A stretch of 64,000 bases of DNA from Bonia amplexicaulis (taxonomy: Eukaryota; Streptophyta; Magnoliopsida; Poales; Poaceae). Under the pieces are notes generated by a model. The model searched no databases, was not told the DNA's origin, and saw only the letters and a list, made by a program, of their open reading frames with translations. The position numbers and the translations under genes are program-made. The stretch's first letter is position 1. Every line of letters begins with the position of its first letter. The DNA lies in assembly GCA_036346245.1 (NCBI GenBank), contig CM070735.1:29928410-29992409 (forward strand), given 5' to 3'. Of this stretch, positions 23,101 through 34,518 are shown one piece after another.

Positions 23101-24771
23101 ACCTTGGTAACCACAACACTCCTAATGCGCCTAGGAGCTTAGTGAGTAGTGACATATCTACCTTTTGCTTAAGTCTTGGTACAAGTACAACTAATAACTA
23201 TTCTTCTATATTTGCATCATTAGTGACACTTCATTGGCATGTTGCAGGCATTCGTATATTCTTTGGAGCACAAGGTACCATTAGTAGCATTTAGCCAGGA
23301 TCAATGTTTTTCCATGTTTGATGATCCTTTGGTTGATTCTCTGCATTACGTATACCGTGAACCTAAGGTATGATCAGGTTTACCAGCCCTTTCTTGAGTG
23401 AATTTCACTTGTTTGTATTCCTGTTGATTTGACTGTAGTTGGGATTCTCCTTGCAGGCTGAAATAGTGTCATCTATTGATCAGCTTTTAGGGACAGCTGA
23501 GATACAGGTGCTGCTTACTTAACAAGTGTTTTGAGGAACAAGTAAATTTTCACGATAAGTTCTTAATGAATCATTTTAGCGTTCCTTTACTTCAAAACTA
23601 AGAGCATTGGGAAATTGTCTTGATGACATTCTGATTAATTTGTAGGTAGTTCATTTCTTGAAAATTCATCCTTGACTGGATGGGTAGTAAAGGAAGAAAC
23701 CATCTAGTTTACTTACTATAAAAAATACAAGCTTTCTTTCAACTTACTATAAACAACACAAGCTTTCTTTCAGATAAAGGGTAGGAGGCAGAGGGGTCGG
23801 GGGCCATAATAGTCTGGGGATGGGGAGTGAGTGCCCTACCTTTCAGATAAATTATATTTGTATAATACAACTAAATCCATGTGTCCAGCCAAAGATTAAT
23901 GATTTGTTTCGCTGGGAGTCAACATATTCTCAACCAATTTATGCAACAAACTTGCTGGTTTTGATTGCATTGGACATTTCATATATGGGGAATGGGGATA
24001 GCCATCAGTTTCTAGAACATCACTGGATCTTTTGTGAAATAAAGAAAAATCTCTTACCAGTTTGAGGATGCCAAGATAGGTTGTAGCTTGACTACGTTAT
24101 AATTTACATGTTCAGAAAGTACTGTTCCTTGAAAATGCTGAGGGAATATCTTCCACATTGAGGCCATACTGGGCAGAGGCGATAGAAGGACGGGCCCGTG
24201 TTGTTCAGGCACAGCCTGATATGCTCGAACTTGTACCACCTGGAACTTCAAAGGGCAATGGGGTGAAGATTTTGTTGGACAACCTTTGCATCAGTCCGGA
24301 TGAGGTATGAACTGTCCCCACTATCTTATACACATGACACACAATCCATATGTTGCTGCATTTTTTCTGCAGTTCTTTCAGTAACAAATCACCATCTAAT
24401 CCTGATTTTTTCTGTTTCATCGAGTACAACTTTTGAATTTTTACATTTTTTCAAATTGTTTACCAAACAAGATCGAATAGTAAAACCAAAGTTCAAACAA
24501 ATAGTACTCCCTAAAGCTTCCATCGAACCCTCAAATTTTTGTTACTGCACAATACCATCGTGTATTAACCCACTTGCATTATTCTCATTTCTTTTTCTGC
24601 AAGGTAATGGCAATTGGAGATGGAGAAAATGACATAGAAATGTTACAACTAGCATCATTGGGAGTTGCTCTGGCAAATGGGTCTGAGAAAACCAAAGCCG
24701 TGGCAAATGTAATTGGCGCCCCCAACGACGACGATGGAGTCGCACGGGCTATTTATGACTATGCTTTCTGA
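17117..24771 (+). CDS. YBEY: YbeY endoribonuclease fused to Cof-type HAD phosphatase, 12 exons, predicted plastid protein
   Basis: Exons 17117-17500, 18169-18420, 18514-18609, 18857-19025, 19145-19228, 19312-19412, 20430-20522, 21216-21287, 23248-23367, 23457-23507, 24116-24304 and 24604-24771 join in frame (1779 bp, 592 aa). The Arg/Pro/Ser-rich N-terminus looks like an organelle transit peptide. Residues about 120-300 are YbeY, which matures rRNA in bacteria and chloroplasts. Its metal motif reads RGLLHLLGFDH (246-256), with Arg where the first His of H-x3-H-x5-H is expected. Residues about 318-592 are an HAD hydrolase of the Cof/YbiV type with motif I DMDGT (326-330), T360, Lys520 and GDGEND (542-547), all intact. 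The same fusion is known in Arabidopsis chloroplast YBEY. Intron 8 is swollen by an LTR and a hAT element. Identification is firm; the state of the RNase site is uncertain. Confidence 0.93.
21617..23118 (+). mobile_element. Probable solo LTR in intron 8, interrupted by a hAT element
   Basis: The sequence starts TGTTGGGGGAG and ends ..ACAACA, about 354 bp once the hAT insert is removed. A TATA motif GGCTATAAATATAG lies at about 21781-21795, as in an LTR promoter. The flanks CTCTC and CTCCT match only partly, so the target duplication is weak and the outer limits are tentative. Confidence 0.45.
21967..23106. mobile_element. Non-autonomous hAT element nested in the LTR
   Basis: The 16-bp terminal inverted repeats match at 14 positions (CATGTTTATTAAGGCG at the left; CAAGGTTATTAAGGCG as the inverse of the right end). 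An exact 8-bp target duplication GTAACCAC lies at 21959-21966 and 23107-23114. The CA-G start and 8-bp duplication identify hAT. Subterminal regions are packed with AGGCG / CGCCT repeats, and 22330-22720 is GC-rich. No transposase is present. Confidence 0.9.
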
Positions 24772-25328
24772 CAGCCGCTAAGGCACATCGGGATAGGAGC
24801 ATCTCTTTGATTATCCATGGTCCTGGATTCACCAAATGACACACTTACACATCTATCCATAAGATTATACAGGATTGTGATCTCAATTACCCATTGGAGT
24901 TAGAACATTTGAATTGTTAGGCTGAGATAATTTTTGGTGTGCAAACATTGAGGGCCAGCCATGCATTTTCTTGACTGGAATATTTATAAAATGCTCTTTT
25001 TTTTCCTCTGTGCTTTCTGTTTTATCTCCTTATTTTTTAATTACATTGAGAAAGAATCAAGCTGATTGCATGTACCATGGTTCAGAATTCAGATATACAG
25101 GGAAGGTTGTTCAATCAACCCTGCAGTTAAAAGAAATGTTCAGTATACAATCTGTCTAGTTATTTACACACAGAATAAGTGTCTTCATGAACAAGATGAC
25201 TCTCTGTGTTGACGGCAGAGAAGGAAAACCCCTTTCATCTGTGACAGGCTAATATGCTTGTCAAGAAAGTTCCTCAAGGAAAAACAACAAAAGAGGTGAA
25301 ACCCTGGGCAAACATTTCAATGGTGAGT
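24772..25328. other. 3' flank between two convergent genes
   Basis: Holds the 3' UTR of the YbeY-HAD gene and, from the right, that of the OXS3-like gene. No further gene was seen. Confidence 0.5.
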
Positions 25329-25966
25329 CTACTGATGGTATCCGCTTTTGTTTACATGAATTGGGGGAGGCCTGTAAAGCATGCTTTTGCTGTTGTTCCG
25401 AGCCATCAGATTTGCGCAAGAACTTCCGGATGTCTTCTTGGCTATTGTGTTGCTGTTAGGACCAGGTATATGACAAGCTTTCTGGATGCCATCTAGTACT
25501 ACATAGCTCTTGCATGATTTGATCTTCTTGTAGGGGCTCTCTCTCTCTTGCGTAGATCCTCCAGGCATCTCACCTCGGACATACGTGCAAACGATTGGGA
25601 CTTCCCATCGTAGTATTTGGATAGCCCTTTCCTGCAAAGATCACAAAAACTAGCACGGTGAGGAAAATTTTCTTTTGTTGTACATATATTGATATATGCA
25701 AATATTTTCCCAGAAACTTACTTGACAGGGAGTTGCGCCATCATAGATGACAGATCGTAGAGGCTATCCGAATTCAGTCTTCGCACGGGCTGGAGCGATG
25801 GTGACGCCGCTTGCTGCGCAAACTGCCGTTCTTGAGTTTCGGCGTCCTCGCTGTCTGAAAATTGGGCCTCATCGTCTGAGTCGCCGGAGATGGAAGATGA
25901 TTTCTCGAACAGCTCTTCATCTTCATGGTGCACTGGAAAGAGTGGAGCTCCACCGAATCTGCTCAT
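25329..25966 (-). CDS. OXS3-like (OXIDATIVE STRESS 3 family) stress protein, 2 exons, frameshifted
   Basis: Exon 1 is 25966-25722 and exon 2 25631-25329. The acidic Ser-rich N-terminus (GDSDDEAQFSDSEDAE) and the conserved block GLSKYYDGKSQSFARMSEV, then LEDLRK..SPYKK, are the hallmark of the plant OXS3/O3L family. These are nuclear proteins linked to stress tolerance and chromatin. The two parts of the block lie in different frames. A run of six GA units near 25535-25546 breaks the frame, and five units would restore it. As written, translation ends at 25499 (125 aa), losing SPYKK and some 60 C-terminal residues that are still open to 25329. The start at 25966 lies after a short leader. This is either a real loss-of-function allele or a sequence error in a slippage-prone run. 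Confidence 0.78.
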
Positions 25967-26100
25967 GGTTGCAATCTTCCGGTTTCTGGAACGCAAGAAA
26001 CTGCAAGAGAAGGTATGGTTGGTGTACGAATATATTCTTCCCCTTGGTTCCTCTCTTTCACAACCTTTACAAGGCTGGTAGAGGCTGGTTGGAGGGTGGG

Positions 26101-26111
26101 TGTATATATAT
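26101..26111 (-). promoter_or_regulatory. TATA box of the OXS3-like gene
   Basis: On the minus strand GATATATATACACCC lies about 140 bp before the ATG, in a position suited to a short 5' leader. Confidence 0.5.
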
Positions 26112-26129
26112 CTCTCCCCAGCCAAGGGC

Positions 26130-28800
26130 GACCCCCACCCCGTCCCACGCGGCCCATGGCCGGCTTTGCCCGGGAAGAAGAATAGAAGAGAGAAGATGGG
26201 CTTTTCTAAGGCTATTGGCTCACAACCATAAGTTCACAAAGCCCAAGTAACAACTAGCAATAAGTAATTAATCCTCACATGTCACTATCGTAGATCCAAT
26301 CCACCCACACCTCTAGATGCAAAATCGTGGAGTGGAGAGTGCATGCCTGAGCTGAGCGGCGGTTGACGACGTGAGGAGCGGAGGAGGCGTGGGGATGCCA
26401 AGGCGGCGGTAGATCACCGAGCCATGCGGGCAAGCTGCCTCAAGCCTAGGGGCTAGGGCGACGACTGGCGAGGCACTTGAGTGGGGAAGGAGAGGCCAGT
26501 GGCCGGCGGGGGCACTGGACTGGGGGGAGAAGAGGATGGCAACGGTCATCGGAGGAGAGGAGTTGGGGAGTGGGAGTGGGGGATGAGGGGACAAAGGAGA
26601 AGGAGCGGAGGATGTTGGAGAGGAGGGGAGCTGGGAGGTTCGAAGGGGGACTAGGAGGGGGGGATTGGGGAGGAGAGGAGGATAAAGGAGCGGCGACCGT
26701 CGAAGACTCGGAGAAGGGAAGCTAGCCAGCTGGGGAGGGGAGGCAGCTAGGCAGGAGCCAAGAGGGAGGTCGAGTCATCGACGATAGGAGGATTTGTCGC
26801 TGTAGACTTGACTTGAGGCCGTAGGCAACTAAGCAGCCAAGAGGCCGAGGAAAGGAGGTGTCGCCGGACCAGTCCATCGAGGGCGCTGAGCAAAGCAAGA
26901 GGAGGAGGTGTTGAGGAGGTGAATGAGTGAGGCTGTGAGGGACTGAGGGGGGATGAAACTTGAGTGACCGACCGACTAGTATTTATCGTGATTGTTTCTT
27001 TTTATTCTTGTTGATGTTTTATTGCATATTTGCATGGATAATTCGACAGTAAAATCTAGTCTATCTAGTTGTATTTTGTGTAGTGATATATTTTATAATT
27101 TATTCGTAGATTTACAATAATGGTGAAACTAACTTGGCGATTGGTGACTCGAGAAACTAACTTGGCGATTGGTGACTCTTTCGACGAGGGAGAGGGAGGG
27201 TGCAACTCGGCACCTCGGCGAGGACTTGGCAACCCACTGCGGCGACTGATGCACGTCGGGAGGAGCCGACGACTGCGAGGGCGTTGCAGCCTCGTGAGGA
27301 CGCCGGAGAGTAAAAAAGGGCGCGAGCCTGCAGCGACGGGCAACCCATCACGGTGACAGAGAGCCTATGCGTTAGTCAATGAGTTTTTTAAGTTCATCTT
27401 TTATTTTCATCCTTGCTTTATCACAGGCTCCAGCTGAAATAGGATAATGCTAGGTGCGTGCTTTCAAACACGGCGTAGTGCGCTTTGACTAATATAATGC
27501 ATGAATTTTTCGTCAGTGGCATCACCATTTTGTTGCGTTTACATGGCACTAGTTAGGCTTTTTAGGACACTGACATGGACCCATCAGCATGGCTTGTGCC
27601 TCTGTCCCAGTTTTTTCCCAAAATAAAAAAAAGCGTATTAGAAAGAGTGTGAAAGTTGGTTGGCCACTTCCACATGCCTTTGCCAGATTCTGCTGCTGGT
27701 GCCCGGATCCGATCTTATCGGGTGGGGTTTTTTCTTACGATTTATATTTATAATTGTGATTTATGGTTTTTAATTCTATTATAAATATTTGTGTAAATGA
27801 ACTGAATACTAATAAGTCGTTTTAAAAATACTGTTTCGATAAGCCATTTTAAAATAACAGCAAAAAATGTTCTATTTATTTTTTAAAGAAAAATATAGAT
27901 CATAAACTAAAAAGAAGCCGACTATCTTCCTGCTTTGCCGAATGGGACCCGAATTGGTTGATATATCCCTTTGCCAAGTTGGTTTCCGAGACTGACATGT
28001 AGATCATGGAATGTTATGGTAAAGATGATGCCTCGTCATGTTGGTAAATCTTTGAGCCGAGCGAGGACACGCGGCCCGCTACTGTCGGGTTCTGATTTTT
28101 TTTTAGAGCATGTTGGGTTATTGGGATCTGAACTTCCGATTCTATTGCCGGCTGAGTGGGTGGTCGAGGTAGTACGCAACTAGATCTTTCAAGAAACTCT
28201 TTTTCAAAATTGTACTCCTTCGGGGGAAACTACTAGTATGATTTTGGCGGAGAACGCCTATAATTTTGACTAGTTAGCATACAGATGTCCCGAGTCTCAA
28301 CCTTCAAATCTGTTTTTTTTTTAATTCTAAACAGCTTAAAAGGGTATAATTTCTTGGTAGTACTATCTTATTACGTTGGTGAGGGAAATACTAGTACTAC
28401 TTTAGTCCTTGATTACCGCCATGAAATAGTAGTCTTTTGCCTCCTAATTTGGGACAAGTTATACATACGAACAGTGTGAGTGGAGCACTGAGGGGTCCCA
28501 AGTTAACTGCAAATTTACGAAAGCTCGAGCACAATCTTAGCTTACAAGAGACCTTTTTTGTTTACTCTGTTGGTTCTGGATCGTCAAATGGCCAATTGTC
28601 GATTCACAATTTCATGTTTAAGACAAAGGGCAAAAGGAGAATCCATGGACCCAATCAGAGTAGGTGAGTAAACTATGGTTTTCCGCATCACATTTGTGTT
28701 TGCACTAGGCTGTTCCTTGGCTTCCATTACAAGGGAGAAGAAGGGTGAAGCAACATACATGTTGCTCTCAAAATAAAAAGTTGTCTAAACTCTCGTCACA
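26130..28800. other. Intergenic, no gene recognised
   Basis: 26310-26960 and 27180-27350 are GC-rich and G-biased, with chance frames on both strands. 27720-27900 and 28200-28470 are AT-rich. A perfect 22-base direct repeat (AACTTGGCGATTGGTGACTC core) occurs at about 27128-27150 and 27158-27180. Confidence 0.45.
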
Positions 28801-29530
28801 TTTTTTTTGAACGAACACTGCCTTATATTAAAAATCGAGATGAAAGTTATATATACATGAAAGAGGATGGCAGGCCTAGGAAAGACCGTATCCAAGAGAA
28901 GAAATTAAGGTGTTACAGTGGAAGAACTCTTTGCTCCCGCTAGGATCCAGGAGTGAGACTCATCCTTAATTTTGGCGAGCAAGGATGTGGGGGAGGATGC
29001 TATGGAACGAAAAATACGAGAATTTCATTCTTTCGAGATTTACTAGGTGACAAGCATCATTAGCGAAGCTAGAGGCTTTGAAGGCACATCTGATTTTAGA
29101 ATGACGGACTCCCACTAGAGGCGAATGGAAGATGAAGGGTCTATGGAGTTTGAAGAAATCCAATGGGCGATAAGGGTCCATACTCTTTTCGTGTAGCGGC
29201 ATTCGACGAAGAGGTGGATGGCTGTTTTCGGGGAATTCCTGCAAAGGGGACAAACCGATTGGTTTGGCCAACCTCTCAAGGAGAGGTAGTCAGCCGCCCA
29301 CAGCCTGTTCTGCAGCACCAACCATGCGAAGATTTTGCATCTTTGGGGTGCCCAAGTCTTCCAGACTAGGGAGATTCATGGAGGTGTTTAAAGAGCCAAA
29401 GAACTGCGCTTTGTAGGCTAAGGCCGCAGTGTAGCTTCTATACGGAGTTAGTTTCCAGGTTATACTGTCCCCCACCCCTTCATGGAGGTTTAAGGAAGAC
29501 ATAAGCAGTTGGACTGGTCGACCCGCTGAG
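28801..29530 (-). mobile_element. LINE (non-LTR retrotransposon) 3' end with zf-RVT domain
   Basis: On the minus strand, about 29470-29320 reads SITWKLTPYRSYTAALAYK. 29320-29115 then gives QNRLWAADYLSLRGWPNQ and the zinc-binding CPLC..HLFVEC of the reverse-transcriptase C-terminal zinc finger. About 28985-28920 gives AKIKDESHSWILAGAKS. The element ends in an antisense poly(A) (T8 at 28802-28809). At least two frameshifts occur. Upstream ORF2 is missing, so the copy is 5'-truncated or internally deleted. Confidence 0.8.
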
Positions 29531-29539
29531 ATCTTAAAA

Positions 29540-30230
29540 CCATTTGTTTGCAGTTAAGGCTGCATGCAGGGAGCGGTTCTTTTTTTGGAGACGGCAAACA
29601 CATGCGGAGCAATGTCACACAGACATCTCCCCTGTGCTAGGAAGAGGGGCGCCGTTGGGGGTCATCATACCTTCCAGCTTGCAGGAGGATAGGCGGAGCA
29701 GTGATGACGTGTTTTTGGCGGCGTGGGCTGCATGCGGCGAGGTCATCCGTGAAGGAGACTCTGCGTGCCGAAGTCCTCCTGAGGGGGATTTTGGGGGCAA
29801 AGCGGCGTCTTGTCTTCAAAGCGGTTGTTGGGCACATCTTCAAAGCAGAGGCTTTACGGGAGACTTGCAGGATTGACGGGTGGCAGTTTGTCATTGACGT
29901 AGAAGCTTGGAGGAGAAGGCCGCCTCTCCTTGACTGGGGCTCCATGAGGTTGGTGAAGGGACCCAAAGGGGCGGTAGAGGCCGGTGGGGCTTTGGAGCTT
30001 GCTAGGCGGGGGAGGGAGGTAGGTGGAGGGTGGGAAGGGCCAGGCCAGGTTCAGCTACAAGACCACGACGCCGCGGGAGACGAGGCGACCATGAAGGTGG
30101 AGATCTGGGGGACGGGTGCGGGATCCGGGGGCATAGGAGGGTGGAAGCCGGGGGAGGGGCGGTGGCGTGCCGAGGCGTTGGAGTCGCCCTGGCGGACGCG
30201 AGAGCTCGGTGTTGGGTGTTAGGGGTATCA
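29540..30230. other. GC-rich block next to the LINE, unassigned
   Basis: A plus-strand frame (29701-30222) and a minus-strand frame (29966-29637) are both open but match no family I know. It could be LINE 5' sequence joined by an internal deletion, or unrelated intergenic DNA. Confidence 0.25.
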
Positions 30231-30879
30231 CTTACTCTTACTTTGTAAATATTACTAAATTTTGTTTGTACTTTTTTCACCCTCAACTCTCGACACATTA
30301 TTAGTTATGCTTAACAAATATTAATGGTTTCCCTAAAAAATGCACGAGATAATGGTGCATTTCACACCATCTCCGGGAAGCATCACCTATATGCATTCTT
30401 GTAATAAGATATCATCGATCTTAGCCGACCGGCTCCTGCATCAGTTTTCTTGAAGACCTGAAGATATAATCAAAAGTTCTGATAGATATACTAGTATTAG
30501 CTCTACCAACCCTTACGCAACGTGATGGCCCTGCAAAACTGGACACCCGTCGCGCGATCCGGCTACGCGCCAAGCGCATGTTCAGTGGGCAGAACAACCA
30601 ACAACTCACACGTCTGCCAATGACACAAACACCGGCACACATGGCACGAGCACGACTTCCGGGGACACGGCCACAGGTTTGCTGGACCAACACAGATCAA
30701 AACCAAGCCAAGGGCTGCTAAATGGTGTCTCCACGGCCGTGGTTTGGAGTCCGATAGAGATCTCTCCCTCCTTTTCGATATCACTTATATTCCGATACAT
30801 TTGCATACATTCCTTTTCGATATCACTTATATTCCGATACATTTGCATACATTCTCTTGACTTATAGCTGCCAGCCAGG
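30231..30879. other. Intergenic, no gene recognised
   Basis: No coding signal. It contains a perfect tandem duplication at 30770-30853, listed separately. Confidence 0.5.
30770..30853. repeat. 42-bp perfect tandem duplication
   Basis: Two identical 42-bp units beginning CCTTTTCGATATCACTTATA, at 30770-30811 and 30812-30853. Lack of divergence suggests a recent event. Confidence 0.97.
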
Positions 30880-31200
30880 AAAAAATCAACGCCCTGGCAG
30901 CCAGGCCTCGGCTCCCTCGCGCAGCGCCCTGGCGTGCCCCAGCGTGACAGGCCCTGGCGGCCAAGTCCCCGTGCCCGGCGCACCGCCCGCTGATGCCCTG
31001 GCAGCCGACCGCCTTGCCCCCTGGCGACCAAGGTACAGTGCCCTAGCGGCTACCCGCCGGGAGCCCCGGCAGACAACCGCTCGGCGCCAAGGCCGTCACC
31101 TGCTCGCTGCCCTGGCAACCACCCACAGGGCGCCCTGGCAGCCAACGCCCTGGCAAACCCACAACGAGCGCCCTGGCAAAAGTCATGCGCAAAAGCCTTA
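30880..31200 (+). repeat. Degenerate GCCCTGGC(A/G)(A/G)CC minisatellite
   Basis: About a dozen GCCCTGGC cores spaced 15-40 bases apart. More units follow at 31210-31225 and 31740. The same motif on the same strand recurs at 37925-38110. Confidence 0.7.
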
Positions 31201-31288
31201 AGAGGAAAGCATATGCGCCCTGGCAAAGATAGCTCCCCAGCGAAAACCGTGTGCTATGCGCAGACGCCTCAACAAGAAGGGCAATGGC

Positions 31289-31727
31289 TAGGGGTGCAAA
31301 CGTATCGGATTTGGACGGATATTATTGTTACCATATTCTAACCCATATTTTTTTCTCCGGATTCGGTACCAATCGGATTCGGTGCCGGATCGGTCGGGAT
31401 TAACCCGAGCCGTTTACACCCCTACTTGTTTGTAAGGAATGCATGTAGTACAACAAATGGAGTAGGAGGACGTACTGTCAAGAACTTGATGTTACTACTT
31501 AATAGCTGGTGTGAAAGATTTTATTTTACCATTGCAAAAGAAAATGAAACGTCAAATAGTAGCACTAACCTGAAATCAAACTTGAAGACGTATAGGATTC
31601 AGACGGATATTGCTGTTACCATATCCTAACCCATATTTTTTCTCCGGATTCGGTACCAATCGAATTCGGTACCAATCGGATTCGGTGCCGGATCGGTCGG
31701 GATTAACCCGACCCGTTTGCACCCCTA
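31289..31727. mobile_element. hAT-type MITE in the LTR of the left arm
   Basis: Terminal inverted repeats are TAGGGGTGCAAACG and CGTTTGCACCCCTA (14/14). Near-perfect 8-bp duplications GCAATGGC / GCAATGCC flank it. The first 135 bp (31289-31423) form a complete unit ending CGTTTACACCCCTA, and the right 140 bp repeat most of it, so the element contains a duplicated end. Confidence 0.87.
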
Positions 31728-32436
31728 GCAATGCCCGAACGCCCTGGCAAAGTAGCTATGCTCCCTACCAAAACCGCTTAGCAAGCGCCCTGTCTACCTA
31801 GTCTATAAATAGGGAGCATCCTCCATTTAGTCTATAAATAGGAGGTCTCAATTGTCATTATGTGTATCTTAAAGAGAAAGTAATAAAGAAAGAAGCTCCC
31901 CTCTCATCTCTTGTGCTCAATCAATTGTTCTATTGCATTATTCTGTGTTTGATTCACCTCTTTTACATAGGAGGAATCGATCGGACCGAACTCGCCAGCG
32001 ACGGTTCCTCCACATGTTATCAGCATGAATCACTCCAGTGGATCGCAAGATAATCATTCGCGGATTAAATTGTCTATCTAGATCGCTTTCAATTCCGCAA
32101 ATTTTGCTTTCTAGATTATTTTCTACGAAGCAAATTCGCTCTAATCTACCGCGAGCAAACTTGAAGTTGCCGGCACAATGTCGATCGGTAAATTACAAGA
32201 AAAAGTAGATGTTGAGTACACTGTAGATTGGAAAAAGGGAGAAGAAAAGCAACACCGTTCGGTCGACGGCTCTAGGCCGTTGCGCGCCCCCGCATGGGAC
32301 GCCGCCGCCCTCGCACAGGCTCCCGCCGTGCTGCGTCATCGCCTAGCCACATCGGCGCTACCCCCGCACGACACGCCAATGCCAGCACGATGCCACGCCA
32401 CCGCTCGGCGCATCGCCCGACGCCGCCGCACGCGGC

Positions 32437-33620
32437 CAGTGGCGAATCCAGGACGAGAATAGAGGGGGGGCTCTACTGTTGAGGCTATAGCACAACATAA
32501 ATATATCAAAGCTATATCAACTAGTCTTTTGTCATTAGAGTATCAAATTCATACATAAATAGGAAGAGAACAAATTGAAAATGTACGATACAATAAATTT
32601 AGTGCCATTGGAATATCAAATTCATACATAAATAGGAAGAGAACAAATTGAAAATGTACGATACAACAAATTTAGTACCTTGCTAATGGATAATGTGCCC
32701 CCAAATGTTCATAAATATGTGAGTACCGATCTGTAGATTAAAAAATATCAAATGTAGTGATACAATATTAAATTGTGAATGTCCATAAACATTAAAAATG
32801 AAATGAAAACATACCACTAAGTCGCTAAATCTGATTACGACACAACTTGACTAATCAATAAAATAACAATAAAATAGAATTTATATTCACATATCTACTC
32901 ACATTCACAGATGACAGATCACTAGATGTCTCAGTCTTACTCACGGTCGCCGGTGCCCGGTTGGTCCACACGGAAACGGAGCACGCCGCACGCGTCAGTG
33001 CGTCACGGACGGAGCACGGAGTCGCTGGCTCGCTGCCTCACTGGCTCCTGCGCACCGCAGACGGCAGATCACCCACCATAAACTCGCCTCGCCTCTTGAC
33101 TTCTGGAGTCTTCGTGAGACCAGAGACCGTGACTCCATCCTCACTCCTCAGTCCTCACAACTCACAAGTCACCACAGTGACACGATCGCCTCGTCCTCTC
33201 CGCCGCGGCCGCCTCCTCCCCGGCTCCCCTCCCGCGTCGGCCGCCCTCCCTCCGTCACGGCCGCCTCCCCCCGCCGCGACGGACCGGGTCATGGACGACG
33301 GTGAGTCTCTACCTCTCTCTGACTCGGCGGCGCTCAGCCTCTCCGTGACGGGATGGTCCTGATCTACTGTTGAGGGCTCGTGCTGTTCATCTTCCTCAAT
33401 CCTCAGTTCCTTAGCCTTATTTACTGTTCTGTGTTTTGGGCCAGGATTCATTGGGCCTTCGTAACGCCACCGACCGGGCTCGCCTTTCTTCAACACAGGC
33501 GACCGAAGTTCTTCATCCTCCGATCGTCAAACGGGATCGACAACCGCAGCCGGGTCTTCTTCCACCGTGGGAGGAGGGGTGCTCAAGCACCCACAAGCAC
33601 CCACGGTGGATTCGCCATCG
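32437..33620. mobile_element. Non-autonomous hAT element in the GC-rich block of the left arm
   Basis: The left end is CAGTGGCGAATCCAGG. The inverse of the right end is CGATGGCGAATCCACC, with an 11-bp perfect core TGGCGAATCCA. The flanks CACGCGGC (32429-32436) and CACGCGGT (33621-33628) match at 7 of 8 positions. G-runs just inside both ends are typical of this hAT group. No transposase frame was seen. It explains most of the length difference between the two arms. Confidence 0.78.
32533..32678. repeat. 73-bp tandem duplication
   Basis: Units 32533-32605 and 32606-32678 share a nearly identical core beginning ATCAAATTCATACATAAATA, with a handful of differences. It lies within the hAT element. 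Confidence 0.93.
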
Positions 33621-34518
33621 CACGCGGTCATGCCTGCGCCTCCCGCATGAGATCACGCCCGTGCGTGCCGACCGCTGTGCGCCATGGCTGAGCCACCCGC
33701 CGCCAGAGCCGTTATCTGCGAGAGGCACCGCCCCCACACGAGGCATCACCGAGCGGCGGTCGCCGCCATCGCTCGGCCCCGCACCGCCACTCGCCCGCAT
33801 GGCGCCGCCGCCGCCGCTCCGTCTCCCTACGCCGCCGCGACCCAATGCCGCACCGCGCCGCCCCACACGGGCTCCCCGTCGGCTCCACCTAAAACAAGCT
33901 CTGCGTCGCGCCATGCCTTTCCGCCGTGTTGCCGCTCGGTCGTTAGCTCCCGAATGGTCGTTGGACTGGCCTCGGGCCGCAAGGCCACCAGATGAACAGG
34001 GGGTACGGCCTCCTTTTGAGGCGGTCACAATGGGTCAAGGGACACGGGCCACATTAGCCTATGGTAAAGGAAAGGCCCGACCCAAGGGAAAGAAAAAAAA
34101 GGAGAAAGAAAAACCGGGAGGTTGGCCCCAAAATTTTGCAAAAAGCCCTCTGAAAATCAAAAAATTGCGCGAAAAATTTTCTTAGAATTGAAAATTAACG
34201 AATAAGCTCACAGAAATTGCAAATTTCGCTGAACATTCATATTCCAACATAAAAGGGCCTTGGGAATACAAATTTTGAATTATTTTTAGCATTTTAAGCA
34301 TGTTTAGCACTATTATTATTATTTTTTGTATTTATTTACTATTTTGATTAATCGTAATTATTTAAATTGTCTTTAATCACATAAATTAATAGTAAAATTA
34401 TAGAAAATGCATAGAAAATTCTGTAACATTTTGAGAACCTTTTTGTACCATTATCCAGCTTATTCCATGCAATATTTAGCTGCAGTAAATTTATATATTC
34501 ATTTCGTGCACATGTAGA

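Noticed and set aside
33601..34185. Plus-strand 249-residue frame 33436-34185 as a protein gene
   Set aside because: It crosses the right end of the hAT element and its target duplication, so it joins unrelated sequences.
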